The position numbers and the translations under genes are program-made. This document shows positions 12,271-23,969 of a stretch of 64,000 nucleotides of DNA, in pieces (within the stretch, counting starts at the first letter, position 1; each line of letters starts with the position of its first letter). The notes under the pieces are model-generated. The model ran no database searches and was not told the origin of the DNA. It saw only the letters and a program-made list of their open reading frames with translations. Source of the DNA: Humulus lupulus (lineage: Eukaryota > Streptophyta > Magnoliopsida > Rosales > Cannabaceae); the NCBI RefSeq assembly GCF_963169125.1, contig NC_084795.1, forward strand, positions 189,198,214 through 189,262,213, written 5' to 3'.

Positions 12271-12285
12271 TATCCCCTCCTTACA
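12271..12285 (-). other. Tekay polypurine tract
   Basis: On the minus strand a GTAAGGAGGGGATAG tract separates the end of pol (encoding a FEDEIF-like tail just upstream) from the 3' LTR. This layout is typical of Tekay/Del elements. Confidence 0.75.
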
Positions 12286-12312
12286 AAAATTTCGTCCTCG
12301 AAATTACCTGAA

Positions 12313-13479
12313 CAACTCGGGATACCGCTCTCGCATATCTTATTCAAGTTCCCATGTCGCCTCCTCAACTTTGTTGTTCCTCCACAACACTTTTACCAAG
12401 GCGATGGTCTTGCTCCACATAGCTTTATCCTTTCGATCAAAAATCTGAACCGGTTTTTCCTCGTATGACAAATCCGTGTCCAGCTCCAAATCTCATAACT
12501 CAACACATGTGTCGAATCTGATACATACTTCCGGAGCATGGATACGTTAAAAACATTATGAACCCCTGATAAAGATGGAGGCATTGCCAGTTTGTAAGCT
12601 ACCTCCCCAACCCGTTCCAGAATCTTGAAGGGGCCAACAAACCTAGGGCTCAGCTTGTCCCAAACACCAAACCGTTTCATTCCTCTCAAAGGTGAAACCC
12701 TAAGGAACACATGGTCACCGACCTGAAATTCTACGCTCCTGCGTTTCAGATCCGAGTAACTCTTCTAGCGACTCTGGGAGGCGAGCATTCGAGCTCTAAT
12801 CTTCTTAATCGCCTCATTGGTCCACTGAACCATTTCAGGACCCAAATAACTCCTCTCACTCGTCTCATCCCAATGGATAGGTGACCTGCACTTCCTCCCA
12901 TAAAGCATCTCATACGGATGTACGAGAATTCAATCAAAGGGAGATACTTACTCCAAGATCCCCCAAAATCTAGCTCACAGGCTCGTAGCATGTCCTCCAG
13001 TATCTGAATCGTCCTCTCAGACTGTCCATCTGTCTGAGGATGATAAGCAGTACTAAACCGTAACTGCGTGTCCATAGCCTTCTGCAGACTCTCCCAAAAC
13101 TTGGAAGTAAAGGTGGGGTCCCTGTCGGACACTATCGACCTCGGAGCCCCATGAAGTCGAACAATTTCCTTCACATATAATTCAGCATACTGCTCCATAT
13201 TATAAGTCGTTCTGATAGGTAAAAAGTGGGCGGACTTGGTATATCTATCCACAATCACCCACACCAAGTCATGTTGTCCCACAATCTTCGGCAAGCCAAC
13301 CACGAAGTCCATGGTAATATCTTCCCACTTCCACTCTGGAATCCCTAGAGGCTGCAGTAACCTCGCTGGCCTCTGGTGTTCAACCTTAACTTGTTGACAA
13401 GTTAGGCACTTGGCCACACAATCCACCACATCCCTCTTCATGTCCGACCACCAATACAAAGCTCTCAGATCTTGGTACA
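12313..13479 (-). pseudogene. pol: Tekay pol end: integrase core and chromodomain
   Basis: This minus-strand frame encodes the end of the integrase zinc finger (CLTCQQVK), the DD35E core, the GPF/GPY-type tail (SPRFVGPFKILERVG) and a chromodomain-like end (WRNNKVEEATWELE, about 12330-12460). The three catalytic residues are visible: D at about 13309 (ITMDF), D at about 13126 (VSDRDP) and E at about 13018 (GQSERT), the last two 35 residues apart. A small deletion/frameshift near 12940, a stop near 12765 and stops inside the chromodomain break it. Chromodomains of this clade direct integration to heterochromatin. The upstream part continues at 15783 beyond an inserted solo LTR. Confidence 0.88.
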
Positions 13480-15782
13480 TGTAACGCCCTGGATATCCAA
13501 GACCGTTACACTGTGTACTTATAAAGGTGAAAGACTTGCTAATCAAGTCATTATTTTCAAAACATGTCACTAAACATGTAAGAGCTATGGTTAAAAAGGT
13601 TTCGGTCTCAAAGGACTCATTTCATATATTTAAACTGTAGTAAACATGGGATCCCATATGAAAACAAAGTTAGAATAAGTTTACAGACTCCCAAAAGTAC
13701 ATGAATATCCACTAGCCATACTAAGGCAAAACAGACAGTCTTTAGGTTCCATGTCCTTGCTTAGATCTCAACCGTGGCGGTCGAGCACCTGGCTATGTAC
13801 ATTCTACTCGCTGAGCTCTCCAATCAAGGCTGATCTAACTTGCCATTTCCTTTACCTGCACCACGTAGCACCTGTGAGCCAAGGCCCAGCAAGAAAACAT
13901 CATAAACAACTCAAACAATAATAACAGACAAATGGTTCAATATGCATGTATTCCCATCAGATAATCCTCAACAGATATTTAGCATATACAATCCAATTCA
14001 AGATACATTCTATCACATATAATATTCATATCACATAATATTCATGGCCGACGACTTAGGCTGCACCCTCTGTTTAACCCACTGACTCCGGCCCGCTTAA
14101 ACCGAGCTCAGTGCATAATAAGCTGTCCTCGGCTACCAGTGGCCGAGCCGCACCCTGTGCGCTAGTGAAACCCTTGGCACCCTTAGGCCGTTGGTTCACT
14201 AAATGGCTTGCATGGCATAATACCATCTTTTCAAGCATTTACAATAGGGAGCCCTTAGTCCCATCACATATATTCAACCAGGTGCAGTTTTCTTACCTTT
14301 AGTCTGTGTAGTTATTGAATTACGAGCAACGCCTCTCAAGCACGATCCGTTCCCGAGCCTAAGCCTTTATCACCTAGTCACAACCAAAGTATAGGGTTCC
14401 ATTAATACTCCAATATAGGTTTCCAGTTACAAAACTAACCCTCGGGATTCCAAATTCCACCAAGCACGGTGGTGAAACCAAACCCGAGCACACTAGACCA
14501 CCTTCCCGTGCCTAAAACCCTCAAAAACTCATGTGTGCAACCAAGGGCTGCGGCCCCTGAAGCTTAGCCGCGGCCCTTCTCTAAAATAGAACCACACCCA
14601 CGCTGAACCACACACGCGTCGCGGCCCTTTCCTTGGGCGCCGCGGCACTCTCCCTTGGCCGAGCCTCCTTGGCTCCTTTGCATGCTAGGGCCGCAGCGCT
14701 CTAGAACAGAGCCGCGGCCCTCCCTTTCGAACCCAGAATTTACACCATTTCTAAGCCTGAAACCTCACCTTAAACCATCCAAAGCTCCCCAACTCCTAAC
14801 CAATTAATCCCAACTCCTTTAGCATGATCTAAACAACATAATTCCACAAAAGACACAGCCTAGCACACTCTAATCTTCTCTTTTCAATCTATGAAACCCA
14901 AGAGCTACAAACACCCAAACCATCCATTCAAACCCAATTTAAAACCTCTAAACAAGGAGTTGAAACTTACCTTTGCTATTGAATCACTTCACCAAGCCAT
15001 AGCCAAGCTAAGTTCCCAAGTTTCCTTCTTAATTCTACCTTAAAACATCAAAACCATATTTGTTTCAACACTTAACCAAAACCCAGCTAGAACTCAAAAT
15101 TCAACCACAGAAAAGAAGACCAGATGCTTACCTTAATCCCTGTTTTAGTTCTTGATTCACTCCTGAGCTAAACTTCCAAATCCTCACCACCAATCTCAGA
15201 AATTCCAACTTATTCCCCTGTTTTCTGTGTTCTTTTCCCTTCCCTTTGTTTTCCTTAAGCGTGAGGGAGAGCTGAGGTAAAGGCTCTTAGTCGGTTTGTG
15301 TTTTTCTTCTAAAAGCTTCCTTATGTCTAACTTACCTGTTAAGTTAATCCCGAGGCTCGGGGTGCCGGAACCGTCCCCGAGGCCAAAATGGTAAAATCCC
15401 CCAATACTCCCGCCTAGACATCCTAACCTCAAATATATCTCCATATATTTATTTTCATGACCCGATAGTCCAAATCGCTACCCGCTATCTAAAAGTACCC
15501 CCGACTTATCCAAAGTCATATCTTAAGCCCCGTTGTGACTTTTCCCGCTATCTGACCCTAGAATCGTCTTGAGTCGTGCTCAGCGAACCTGTCCACATAA
15601 TAATGTGGTTCTCACATATATCACATATTTATTTCATATCATACTATCACATAATACCATCAATTATCATATAAACATTACTAAACATATAATTACCCAT
15701 TTAATCACAAATATTCTATTAATGCCCTCCTGGCACACTAATCAATGGCCTTAAGCCTTATTAGCGATTTTGGGTCGTTACA
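13480..15782 (-). mobile_element. Solo Tekay LTR (subfamily B) inside Tekay integrase
   Basis: A 2303-bp unit with TGTAAC...GTTACA ends, flanked by GTACA and ATACA (4 of 5 identical). It splits the integrase zinc finger between the histidine half (at about 15810-15840) and the cysteine half (13400-13440). The terminus differs from most copies: plus-strand GGATATCCAAGACCGTTAC replaces the ACTTCCTTAGAGTCGTTAC type, so it forms a second subfamily with 16098-19645. Confidence 0.88.
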
Positions 15783-16083
15783 ATACATCTTCGTCGTACC
15801 TGGATGTAAGGAATAGGGAGTGGTATGCGAATCATCCAAGATCCCCCGCCGGATATCAGAATCCATCGGAACACAGATTCGACCCTTGTACTTCAGTAAC
15901 CCCATATCTGAGATAGAGAAGTCCTTAGCTGCTCCGACTAAGATATTCTCTATGTAACCTCTCAACTGGGAATCCTTCCCCTGTGCCCCCTTGATCCTCT
16001 CAAGAAGTGTAGATTGAAGAGTGATGTTAGCTAACTGACCAACCACCAATTCTATACCCGCTCTAGTCATCTCCTCAGCCAGT
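15783..16083 (-). pseudogene. pol: Tekay pol: RNase H-integrase linker and zinc-finger start
   Basis: About 100 codons on the minus strand, from ALQLAEEMTRAGIELVVGQL to SLHPGTTKMY, match the linker between RNase H and integrase of Tekay elements and the two histidines of the HHCC finger. The frame is open throughout. On the upstream side it abuts the LTR at 16084 exactly, with no PBS, gag or RT between. The cysteine half of the finger follows at 13479. Confidence 0.85.
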
Positions 16084-17529
16084 TGTAACGCCCTACTTGT
16101 AACGCCCTGGATAGCCAAGACCGCTACACTGTGTACTTATAAAGTACAAGACTTGCTAATCAAGTCGTTGATTTAAAAAAAACGTGTCACTAAACATGTA
16201 TGTGCTAGGGCTAAAATATTTTGGTCTCAAAAAAACTCGTTTCATATAATTAAACTGTTATATACACGGGATCCCAGAAGAAATAGAGCTAAAAGTTGAT
16301 TAATAGACTTCCAAAAAGAAACATAAACAAAACTTAGCCATACTAAGGCAAAATAGACAATCTGTGTTCTGCGTCCCCGCCTAAACCTCAATCATGGCGG
16401 TTGAGCAGCTGGCTATGTACATTTCACTTGCAGAGCTCTCCAATCAAGGCTGATCAAGCTTGCCCTTGCCTTTACCTGCACCACGTAGCACCTGTGAGCC
16501 AAGGCCCAGCAAGAAAACATGAAATGCAACACAATCAATGATATCAAACAGTAAAATTCACCAAGCATGAACTTTCACCAAATAATCCACATAATGTCAT
16601 TCAGCATATATTCAGAGTCATGGATGCAATCAAACACTTATAACATTTATATCACATAATAATCAGGGTCGAAAACTTAGGCCGCACCCTCTGTTTATCC
16701 CACTGACTCCGGCCCGCTTAAACCGAGCTCAGTGCATATTAAGCTGTCCTCGGCTACTAGTGGCCGAGCCGCGCCCTGTGCGCTAGTGTAACCCCTGGCA
16801 CCCTTAGGTCGTTGGTTCACTAAATAGCTTGCATGGCATAATACCATCTTTTCAAGCTTTCACAATAGGGAACCCTTAGTCCTGTCACAGATATTCAACC
16901 AAGTGCAGTTTTCTTACCTTTAATCTTTATGGTTATTGTTTATGAGCAACTCTCCTCAAGCACGATCCTTTCCTGAGCCTAAGCTTTTATCACCTAGTCA
17001 CAACCAAGGTATAGGGTTCCATTAATATTCAAATATAGGTTTCTGGTTACAAAACTAACTCCCAAGAATCTGAATTCCACCAAGCACGGTGGTGAAATCA
17101 ATCCCAAGCATACTAGACCACATTCCCATGCCTAAAATCCCCAAAAGTTCAAGTGTGCACCCAAGGGCTGCGGCCCTTGAAGCTTAGCCGCGGCCCTAGC
17201 CTCAAAACAGATCCAAGGACCACCCTGGCAAAGACACGTGCCGCGGCGCTCACCCCTGGCCGAGCCTCCTTGGCTCATCTTCATCCTAGGGCCGCAGCGC
17301 TCTAAAATAGAGCCGCGGCCCTTCCCTTCGTGCCCAGAAAACCCACCATTTCAAAGCTCAAAACCTCAGCCAAAACCACCCCTAAGCTCCCTACTTCAAC
17401 ACCCAACATTACCAAAACTCATAGACCAACTTAAGCCACACAACTCAACAGAAAATTCAACTCAAAACTAATAGAAATCCCACTCTTAATCACTGAAACT
17501 TTAAGAACATAACTGTTATACCCAAAAAA

Positions 17530-17800
17530 TAGGAGAATGCATCCTAGGAGGCTAAGGAGAATGCATTCTAGGATAACTAAGGGGAGTGGTCCTAGGAGAC
17601 CCCAAGGAGGATGTGGTCCTAGGAAACCCCAAGAGAGTGATCCTAGGAGAACCCAAGGATGAGGTCTGAGGAGAACTCAAGAAAGTGGTCTTAGGAGACC
17701 CCAAGGAGAAAGTGGTCCTAGGAGACCCCAAGGAGAAAGTGGTCCTAGGAGACCCCAAGGAGGATGTGGTCCTAGGAGACCCCAAGGGTGTGTTTGAGGT
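17530..17800. repeat. Minisatellite in U3 of the solo LTR
   Basis: About nine imperfect copies of a 24-30-bp unit built on GTGGTCCTAGGAGACCCCAA and GGAGAA run through this stretch. The copies around 17690-17780 are nearly identical. The false minus-strand frame reads as repeated LGSPRTT words and is not a protein. Confidence 0.85.
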
Positions 17801-17920
17801 AAGCCTCCCAAGGTTTCCTAAGTGTTGGCTCGAACGTGTCCAAGGTAAGTAGATAAGGAGGAGGAGTCCCATGCAAGCCAAGAATGGAGACTTAGATTTT
17901 GCCAAGGAGAGCCTACACAA

Positions 17921-18199
17921 TGTCCGATCGGACATAGTTAGGAGATGCTAAAGGGGAGTGCCTCAGGCTTGTCCAAGGAGAGATGTCAAGGAGGATGCCT
18001 TGGACCACCTTGGTCTAAGGAGAAGGCAAGAGGAGGATGCCTCGGACCACCTTGGTCCGAGGAGAAGGCCACAAGGTCCGTTCGGACCTTGATTGGAGAA
18101 GGTATGCTCGGACTTGTCCGAGGTGAGAAGCAAGGGTGTTGCCTCGGACCACCTTGGTCCGAGGAAAGCCAAGCATGCATATATCACCTTGGTCCAAGG
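17921..18199. repeat. Array of GGTCCGA palindromes
   Basis: Perfect or near-perfect inverted repeats: TGTCCGATCGGACA (17921-17934); CCTCGGACCA and TGGTCCGAGG arms with a 3-nt loop at 18040-18062 and 18142-18164, with diverged copies at 17998-18020 and about 18177-18199; and CAAGGTCCG/CGGACCTTG arms with a 2-nt loop at 18072-18091. All lie upstream of the LTR TATA box. Confidence 0.85.
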
Positions 18200-21100
18200 A
18201 AAGCTTGAAGGAGTAACCAACATGCATGTGAGACTACGTCAAAATCCCAGGAACGACTCTAACAAGAATTGGTCTAGGCACCCGGGAATCTCTCATTTCT
18301 CACTCAAATTGAGGAATCAGTTGTATTTTAAACATTTATTGTAATATAAATATAAGATGAATAATAAAATATCCCTATCATAAGGGGATATCAGTTGAGG
18401 ATCCCAGGCCTATAAATAGAGAGCTTATGGGATGAGAGAGGGGTTTCTTCTGCTTCTTCTGCTTCTTCTTTCTAGAGAGAGAAAATTGGGTCTGTGTATT
18501 CTAGAGAGAGAAAGTGCTGAAATAAGAGAGAATTCTTGTATTTTTGCAATCTGTACTGAAGAAACTTAGTTGGCTCAGTCCATCTGATCTTGAGTACGGA
18601 TCAATAAATCACAACTCTAAGTGGATTAGGCTATTACCGACAATCGGGGCTGAACCACTATAAAATCTCTTGTGTGTTATTTATTAAAACCGTCTGTGTC
18701 GTTTTTATTTCTCTTGAAGGCTTGTCGTATTTGACGTTCTCACGTCGTTGGCTAAAAACGCAGTCAACAATAACCACTCAAACTAACCAGTCAAAAACCC
18801 AAACTCAAACCACTAACTCATAAATTTATGCTTACCTTGTTAATAGAATCCTTCCTCTAACCAAAACCCAGCTAATTCCCAATGTTTTCCAGCTCAAGTT
18901 CCACCCTAAACATCAATTGGACAATAACCTCAATAATCAGCTAAAAACTCAAGGTTAAACTTCAGAAAACACAGGGTTTAAATCCTTACCTTAACCTTGA
19001 TTTTTTTCCTCTGAATAAGTCTTGAACTAAGCCTCAGAAATCCAGCTCAATTCTTAGAAATTCCCAGGTTGTTTCCCTTAAGATTTCAGTGTTCCTTTTT
19101 CCTTGTTTTCCTTGAGAGAGAGGAAAGAAGAACTGAGAAAGAATGTTTAGGTCGGTTTAGTCTTTCTACAGGTTTCCTCAAACTTTTCTTATCCGTTAAG
19201 TTAATCCCAAGGCTCGGGGTGCCAGAACCGTCCCTGAGGTAAAACGGTAAAATCCCCCAATATTCCCGCCTAGACTTCCTAACCTCAAATATATCTCCAT
19301 ATATTTATTTTCATAACCTAATAGTCTAAATAGCTACCTGATACCTAAAATACGCCTGACTTATCCAAAGTCAACTGCTAAGCCCTGTTGTGATTTTTCC
19401 CCGCTAACTAGCTCTAGGACCGCCTTGAGTCATGCTCTGCAGATCTACCCACATAATAATGTGGTTCTCACAATTACCATATACACATATCACGTTAATA
19501 CCAATATAATCACATAAGCATTATTAATCATATAATTATGCATTTAAATCAATATATTCATGCAAACCATATTTATTCCAATTATGCCCTCCCGACACGC
19601 TAATCAAGGCCTTTAAGCCTCATTAGCAAATTTGGGGTCGTTACACTACTACCTTAGAGTCGTTACTAGGTGAGTTTAAAATGTGCATTTAACTTGCTAA
19701 CCAAGAATTTAGCCCAAAAGTGTAACTAAACTAAATTAAAATCACATAATTTGAAAATGTAATCATTCATTGAAAGTTATAAGTGTTTTACAGTAGGGAT
19801 CCCAAAAATACTGCTTATAAATATTTACAACTCAAAATATGTTTAAAGTCGACTAAACGAAAAAATAGGATTCAGTAAAAAGCATCTCCCAAAAATACCC
19901 TTGGCCGTGGCAGCCAGGCAGACCAGACATGTACGCATCGCCTCACACTCTCCATACTCATGGTTGGTCAGCTTTCCCCTTGCCCTTACCTGCATGATAG
20001 AGCACCCATGAGCCGAAACCCAGCAAGAAAACTCCACACAAATAGATAACATATGCATATCAATTACTCAACACAAAACAAATCCGCCAACAGGCTAACA
20101 CACATACGGTCGTGCCGTCCCAGGCGCTTCACCAGGCCCTGGGTTCACGGTCTACACCGTAAGGATATCCCAGGTATCCTTTAGGGTCTTACCCTGGCAA
20201 CTCGCACCCCGCGTGCTAAACACTGCTCCCAGCCCCCTTGCCATTCTCGGCCTTCGCCGTTCCTGGCCCTTGCCGCTCATTCATATATATGCATACATAG
20301 CATAATCAATCAAACACTTAAACACATATTAACATAATCAATGGGCTATGCCCTGCACATAATCATATAGGGTTGTGCCCTGCAACACAACTAGGGCCTC
20401 GCCCTGCTCTATGGGTACAGCAGTTTTCTTACCTATGTCCCGAGCTTCTTGTGCACCGAAATCTCGAGCACGGTCCCCTAACCCTAGCCTCACTGGAAAC
20501 CTAGTCACAACACATACATAGCACTCTCATTATGAATCAAGTCATAATCAACTCCCGGAACCAATCCCGTGCTCTCGAGACCCCCCGTTTCCCCGCACAA
20601 GGTAGCGGAAGCGTCCCCCGAGCCCCTTGAGCCAAAACCCTAAAAACACATTTTCCCCCTGCCCATAAATTGTCCTAGCGCCGCGGCACAGCCCTTTAGG
20701 GACCGCGACGCCCAGAATGATGCCCTCCTCCTGATTCAACCTAGTGTCGCGGCACGGAAGAACAGGATCGCGGGGCTCATACGCGAACCTAGAAAACTGG
20801 GTTTTTCCCCAACATTTTCCTGAGCCAAAACTCTTCCAAATCAACCCCAAGATACTCCCAAGTCCCAAATCAACTTAAAACCCCAAATAAACAGTATAGT
20901 AACCCAGAAACAACATCAACCAACTTAAATACACATTCAAACCCATAATTCACCAAATGGTTTAAAACTTCATAAAACTTAAACCATAACAGAGCATAAC
21001 CTCATAAATGCATGAAACTCTCACCTCAAATGGAGATTCGACCTTGAGCTGCTTTCCCTATCCAATTCCAAGCTCAATTCCACTAATCCCAATCTGAACC

Positions 21101-21944
21101 TCACTCCAATAATCCACAAGACAACACACAATTCAACTCTCAAACCATAACATTCTTAGCTGAATTCTACAGAATAATTACTCAGATTTCCTTACCTCAA
21201 TATGCAGAACAATCCTTTAGTTTTTTCCTTGGCTTGATTCCCCTCTTGATCCCACCAAACTCCAGAGATCTTTCTTCCTTCCTTCCTGGTTTCTAGTTCT
21301 CTCTAGAGCTCCCAAAACACAATTCTTGCATAAGCCAAAATGTGAGAACGTTCTAAACTTTTCCCTCAGCCAAAGCTTATCTACCACCTAAGCCAAATGA
21401 CCCAATTGCCCTCCTTTCTAACTTAGATTCTAGCTAATCCTCAAGGGCATCCTAGACTTTTCCTTAATCTCTTGCAAGAATACCACTTTCCCACTTAAGA
21501 CAACTATCATCAAGAGTTACCCATAGTTACCTAAGTTAGCAAAGTGCCACTAACCATTTCTCAATAATTCTCATACTCAAGTTATAATATTCCCAAAATA
21601 CCCCTAGGCTCCTCCCGAGCCGGGTATTTAACCCCGTTGTGACTTTTAGCGGAACAGCTTCCTAGGACCGTCTCGAAACGTGCATCACAGTTATATCACC
21701 ACTCACATGTAGTATCAATCATAATATATAGAAATATTACATTTATGCCCTTAATGGGCTAAAATTACAAATATGCCCCTAACAACCAAATGGGGCCCAC
21801 ATGTATATTTAATTCACCTAAACATGCATTTCTAATCACATATTCATTAAATCCACATATTAATACAATATAACAATTATTGCCCTCCAGGCACGCTAAT
21901 CAAGGCCCCAAGCCTTATTAGCAAATTTGGGTCGCTACATAGTG

Positions 21945-22466
21945 AGGTTGGATAGGTTTGATGGGTCCAATTTCACTAGTTGGCAAGACAAGGTGAGGTT
22001 TCTTTTGACCACTCTCAAAATCGCCTACATTCTAGAATCCACTCTAGAACCTCTCCCAACACCATCCGACAAGGACACTCCCGAGGAGGTGGAGAAAAGA
22101 AGGAAGAAGGAGGAGGACAATCTCCTTTGTAGGGGTCTTATCCTCAATGCCCTTTCCGATAGGCTCTATGACCTCTACACCAAGACCAAATCGGGCAAGG
22201 AGATATGGGATGCACTTGAGACAAAGTTCAAGGCGGAAGAGGACGATACCAAAAAGTTTTTGATATCTCAATACTTTGATTTCAAATTTTTTGGTGATAA
22301 ACCTATTCTTCCTCAAATACATGAATTGAAAATAATTTTTAACAAGTTGAAAGTGTTAAAGATTGAGCTTCCTGAGGCCTTTCAAGTTGGTGCTATAGTG
22401 GCTAAATTACCACCAACTTGGAAGGGCTATAGGAAAAGAATCATTCATAAAAATGAGGATTATTCT
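21945..22466 (+). pseudogene. gag: Copia gag, main part
   Basis: This frame continues from 9974 and encodes a copia gag: FDGSNFTSWQDKVRFLLTTL near the start, the W-and-L-rich middle (LCRGLILNALSDRLYDLY, IWDALETKFK) and LPPTWKGYRKR near 22410. It has no internal stop up to the insertion at 22467, then resumes at 23970 (SLEEIQKHIRIEEES). Gag forms the cytoplasmic particle in which reverse transcription takes place. The frame could be extended left only into the Tekay LTR, which is not its true start. Confidence 0.85.
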
Positions 22467-23969
22467 GATGGCTGTCGTATACCACAACAAATTTAACAAT
22501 GATTTTTCTTTCAATACTTCCAATTATTTCAGTATAATAGCAAGCACAGGTCGAACCCACGAGGACTATCGTTCACTTTATTATTCAATAATTAACACTA
22601 AAACTTAAAAGGGGGATTTTTATTTTTAACTCAAAATTAAATAACATAAACTAGAAAGCAAATAAAGATTGATATTACGATATTAAGAAATAGTTAAAGG
22701 TTAATCTCCACCCTCAACAATCATGCCTAATCACTAATAATAAATATTATTCCAATTTCTCAATTAAACTATTAACCCCGCAAATAATGCTGAAGTAGAC
22801 AATTATCCCAGTCTCCCTATTATAAGTAATCAAGGCGAAATGCTCAATAATTAACTCGTTTATCTAAGCAATAAATCTATGAAGCATACAATCTATTTAA
22901 CTTAGATAAAGTATTAAGTCCTATGGAAACAAGTTAATCTAGGCAATACATTAATGAAGCATATAATTCATTTAACCTAGGTTCTATTTTTCATCACAAT
23001 CAACAATTCTTTTGACATAACTATCAATGGCAATTTATCACATACACTTAGAATCCTAAACTATTAGATGAGTAGTAATTCTAAGATGAAAATTGAATAA
23101 TGTAAAACCTTAATTAGTTGGCCACCTAACAAGAAATCACAATATTCATAACATTCAATTGGAAAAATAGAAACAATTTAATATTGAGAGAAATTAAAGA
23201 ATAATATTCATTATCAACAATCAAGAATTCATGTCTAGGGTTTTGAATTAACCCTTAACCTAAAAAGAACCTACTCCATAATAGTAATCATAATCACAAA
23301 CATAATTATAATTAAGATTAAAGAGAATAAGGGAAGAAAAGAAACTAGATTGATGAACAAAAGTAATGTAGTCTTGTAATCTTCTCTTCAGCCTTTTCTG
23401 AGTCTTTTTCTCTCCTAAACCATCATAAAAACCTCTCTAACATTAACCCTAATAATAATTTATAGTCTCAATTAAATTCTAATTAAAAAGTAATTAAAAA
23501 TCTGAAAACAACGTCGCAAGCCGCAGCCTAGAACAAAATCTGTGTAGAAATCGGTCACTTAGGCAACAGCCTGAAAAAACTGAGCAGCGGCCTGACTCAC
23601 TAGGCAGCGACCTGAAAAAATTGAGCAGCGGCCTGTCTGGAAAAAAAATGTGAAACTCCAATTCCATTTAAAGTGCCGCGGCCTAAATTTTATGAGCCAC
23701 GGCCTACCTTCAATTTCTTCAATTCTTGATCTTAGATAGCTTGTACGCTACCACCACTTCAACATTTCAATCCCGAAAGCTTGGAATACTCCTAAAACTT
23801 CATTTTAAATACACTTTCCATCGAAATGGCAGATTTATCGTCATAAAATGCAATGGAGAAAATATGTTGTAGAATCACAAAACTAAGTTAAAACTATTAA
23901 AAATGTTATCATAACACCATCCAAGCATAGAAAAACTTAACAAATATTAATACAAAAATGACATTATCA
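22467..23969. mobile_element. Unclassified 1.5-kb insertion in copia gag
   Basis: The gag frame is interrupted after TATTCT (22461-22466) and resumes at a second TATTCT (23970-23975), leaving about 1.5 kb of AT-rich DNA with no coding frame. The shared flank is 6 bp; a 9-bp comparison matches 6 of 9. I see no clear terminal inverted repeats, LTR ends or poly-A tail. Near the left end is CAAGCACAGGTCGAACCCAC; near 23510-23720 are repeated GCAGCGGCCTGA/GCCGCGGCCTA words. Class not determined; a non-autonomous DNA element is possible. Confidence 0.6.

Larger units (their letters stand above)
17514..18769 (+). mobile_element. Solo Tat-like LTR with minisatellite, TSD ATAAC
   Basis: A 1256-bp unit TGTTATACCC...GCAGTCAACA between perfect ATAAC duplications (17509-17513, 18770-18774). 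The right third resembles the Tat2 LTR: a TATAAATAG box near 18413, a CTAAGTGGATTAGGCTATTA block and CCACTATAAAATC. The U3 part is made of repeats (17530-17800 and 17921-18199). Similar terminal sequence, inverted, appears at 55897. Confidence 0.88.
16098..19645 (-). mobile_element. Solo Tekay LTR (subfamily B), TSD CTACT, itself interrupted
   Basis: TGTAACGCCCTGG...GGTCGTTACA, flanked by perfect CTACT copies (16093-16097, 19646-19650). Without the insertion at 17514-18769 it is about 2.29 kb and follows 13480-15782 closely. It lies 14 bp inside another LTR of the same family. Confidence 0.9.
9975..21939 (-). mobile_element. Tekay/Del-type chromovirus, internally deleted, TSD TAGTG
   Basis: A minus-strand Ty3/gypsy element bounded by perfect 5-bp duplications TAGTG (9970-9974 and 21940-21944). 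The LTRs (9975-12268; 16084-16097 plus 19651-21939) are about 2.3 kb and nearly identical. The internal region between them, once two inserted solo LTRs are removed, is only about 1.5 kb and holds the end of pol: integrase zinc finger, integrase core and chromodomain. PBS, gag, protease and most RT/RNase H are missing. It is inserted in codon 14-15 of copia gag. Confidence 0.9.
16084..21939 (-). mobile_element. Tekay 5' LTR, split 14 bp from its end
   Basis: TGTAACGCCCTACT (16084-16097) is the inner tip; the rest is 19651-21939, after the inserted LTR and its duplicated CTACT. Joined length is about 2.3 kb, and it pairs with 9975-12268. It ends at the right-hand TAGTG duplication. As a 5' LTR it should be followed on the minus strand by a tRNA primer site, but integrase-linker codons follow instead. 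Confidence 0.88.

Noticed and set aside
17552..17935. 127-codon minus-strand frame with repeated LGSPRTT words
   Set aside because: It is the translation of the minisatellite in a solo LTR, not a protein.
20548..20868. 106-codon frame in the Tekay LTR (also 10970-11197)
   Set aside because: Same frame in paired LTRs, no similarity to known proteins, broken in other copies.
21927..21944. Extending copia gag upstream to 21927
   Set aside because: Those bases belong to the Tekay LTR end and the duplicated TAGTG; the real start is at 9933 across the insertion.
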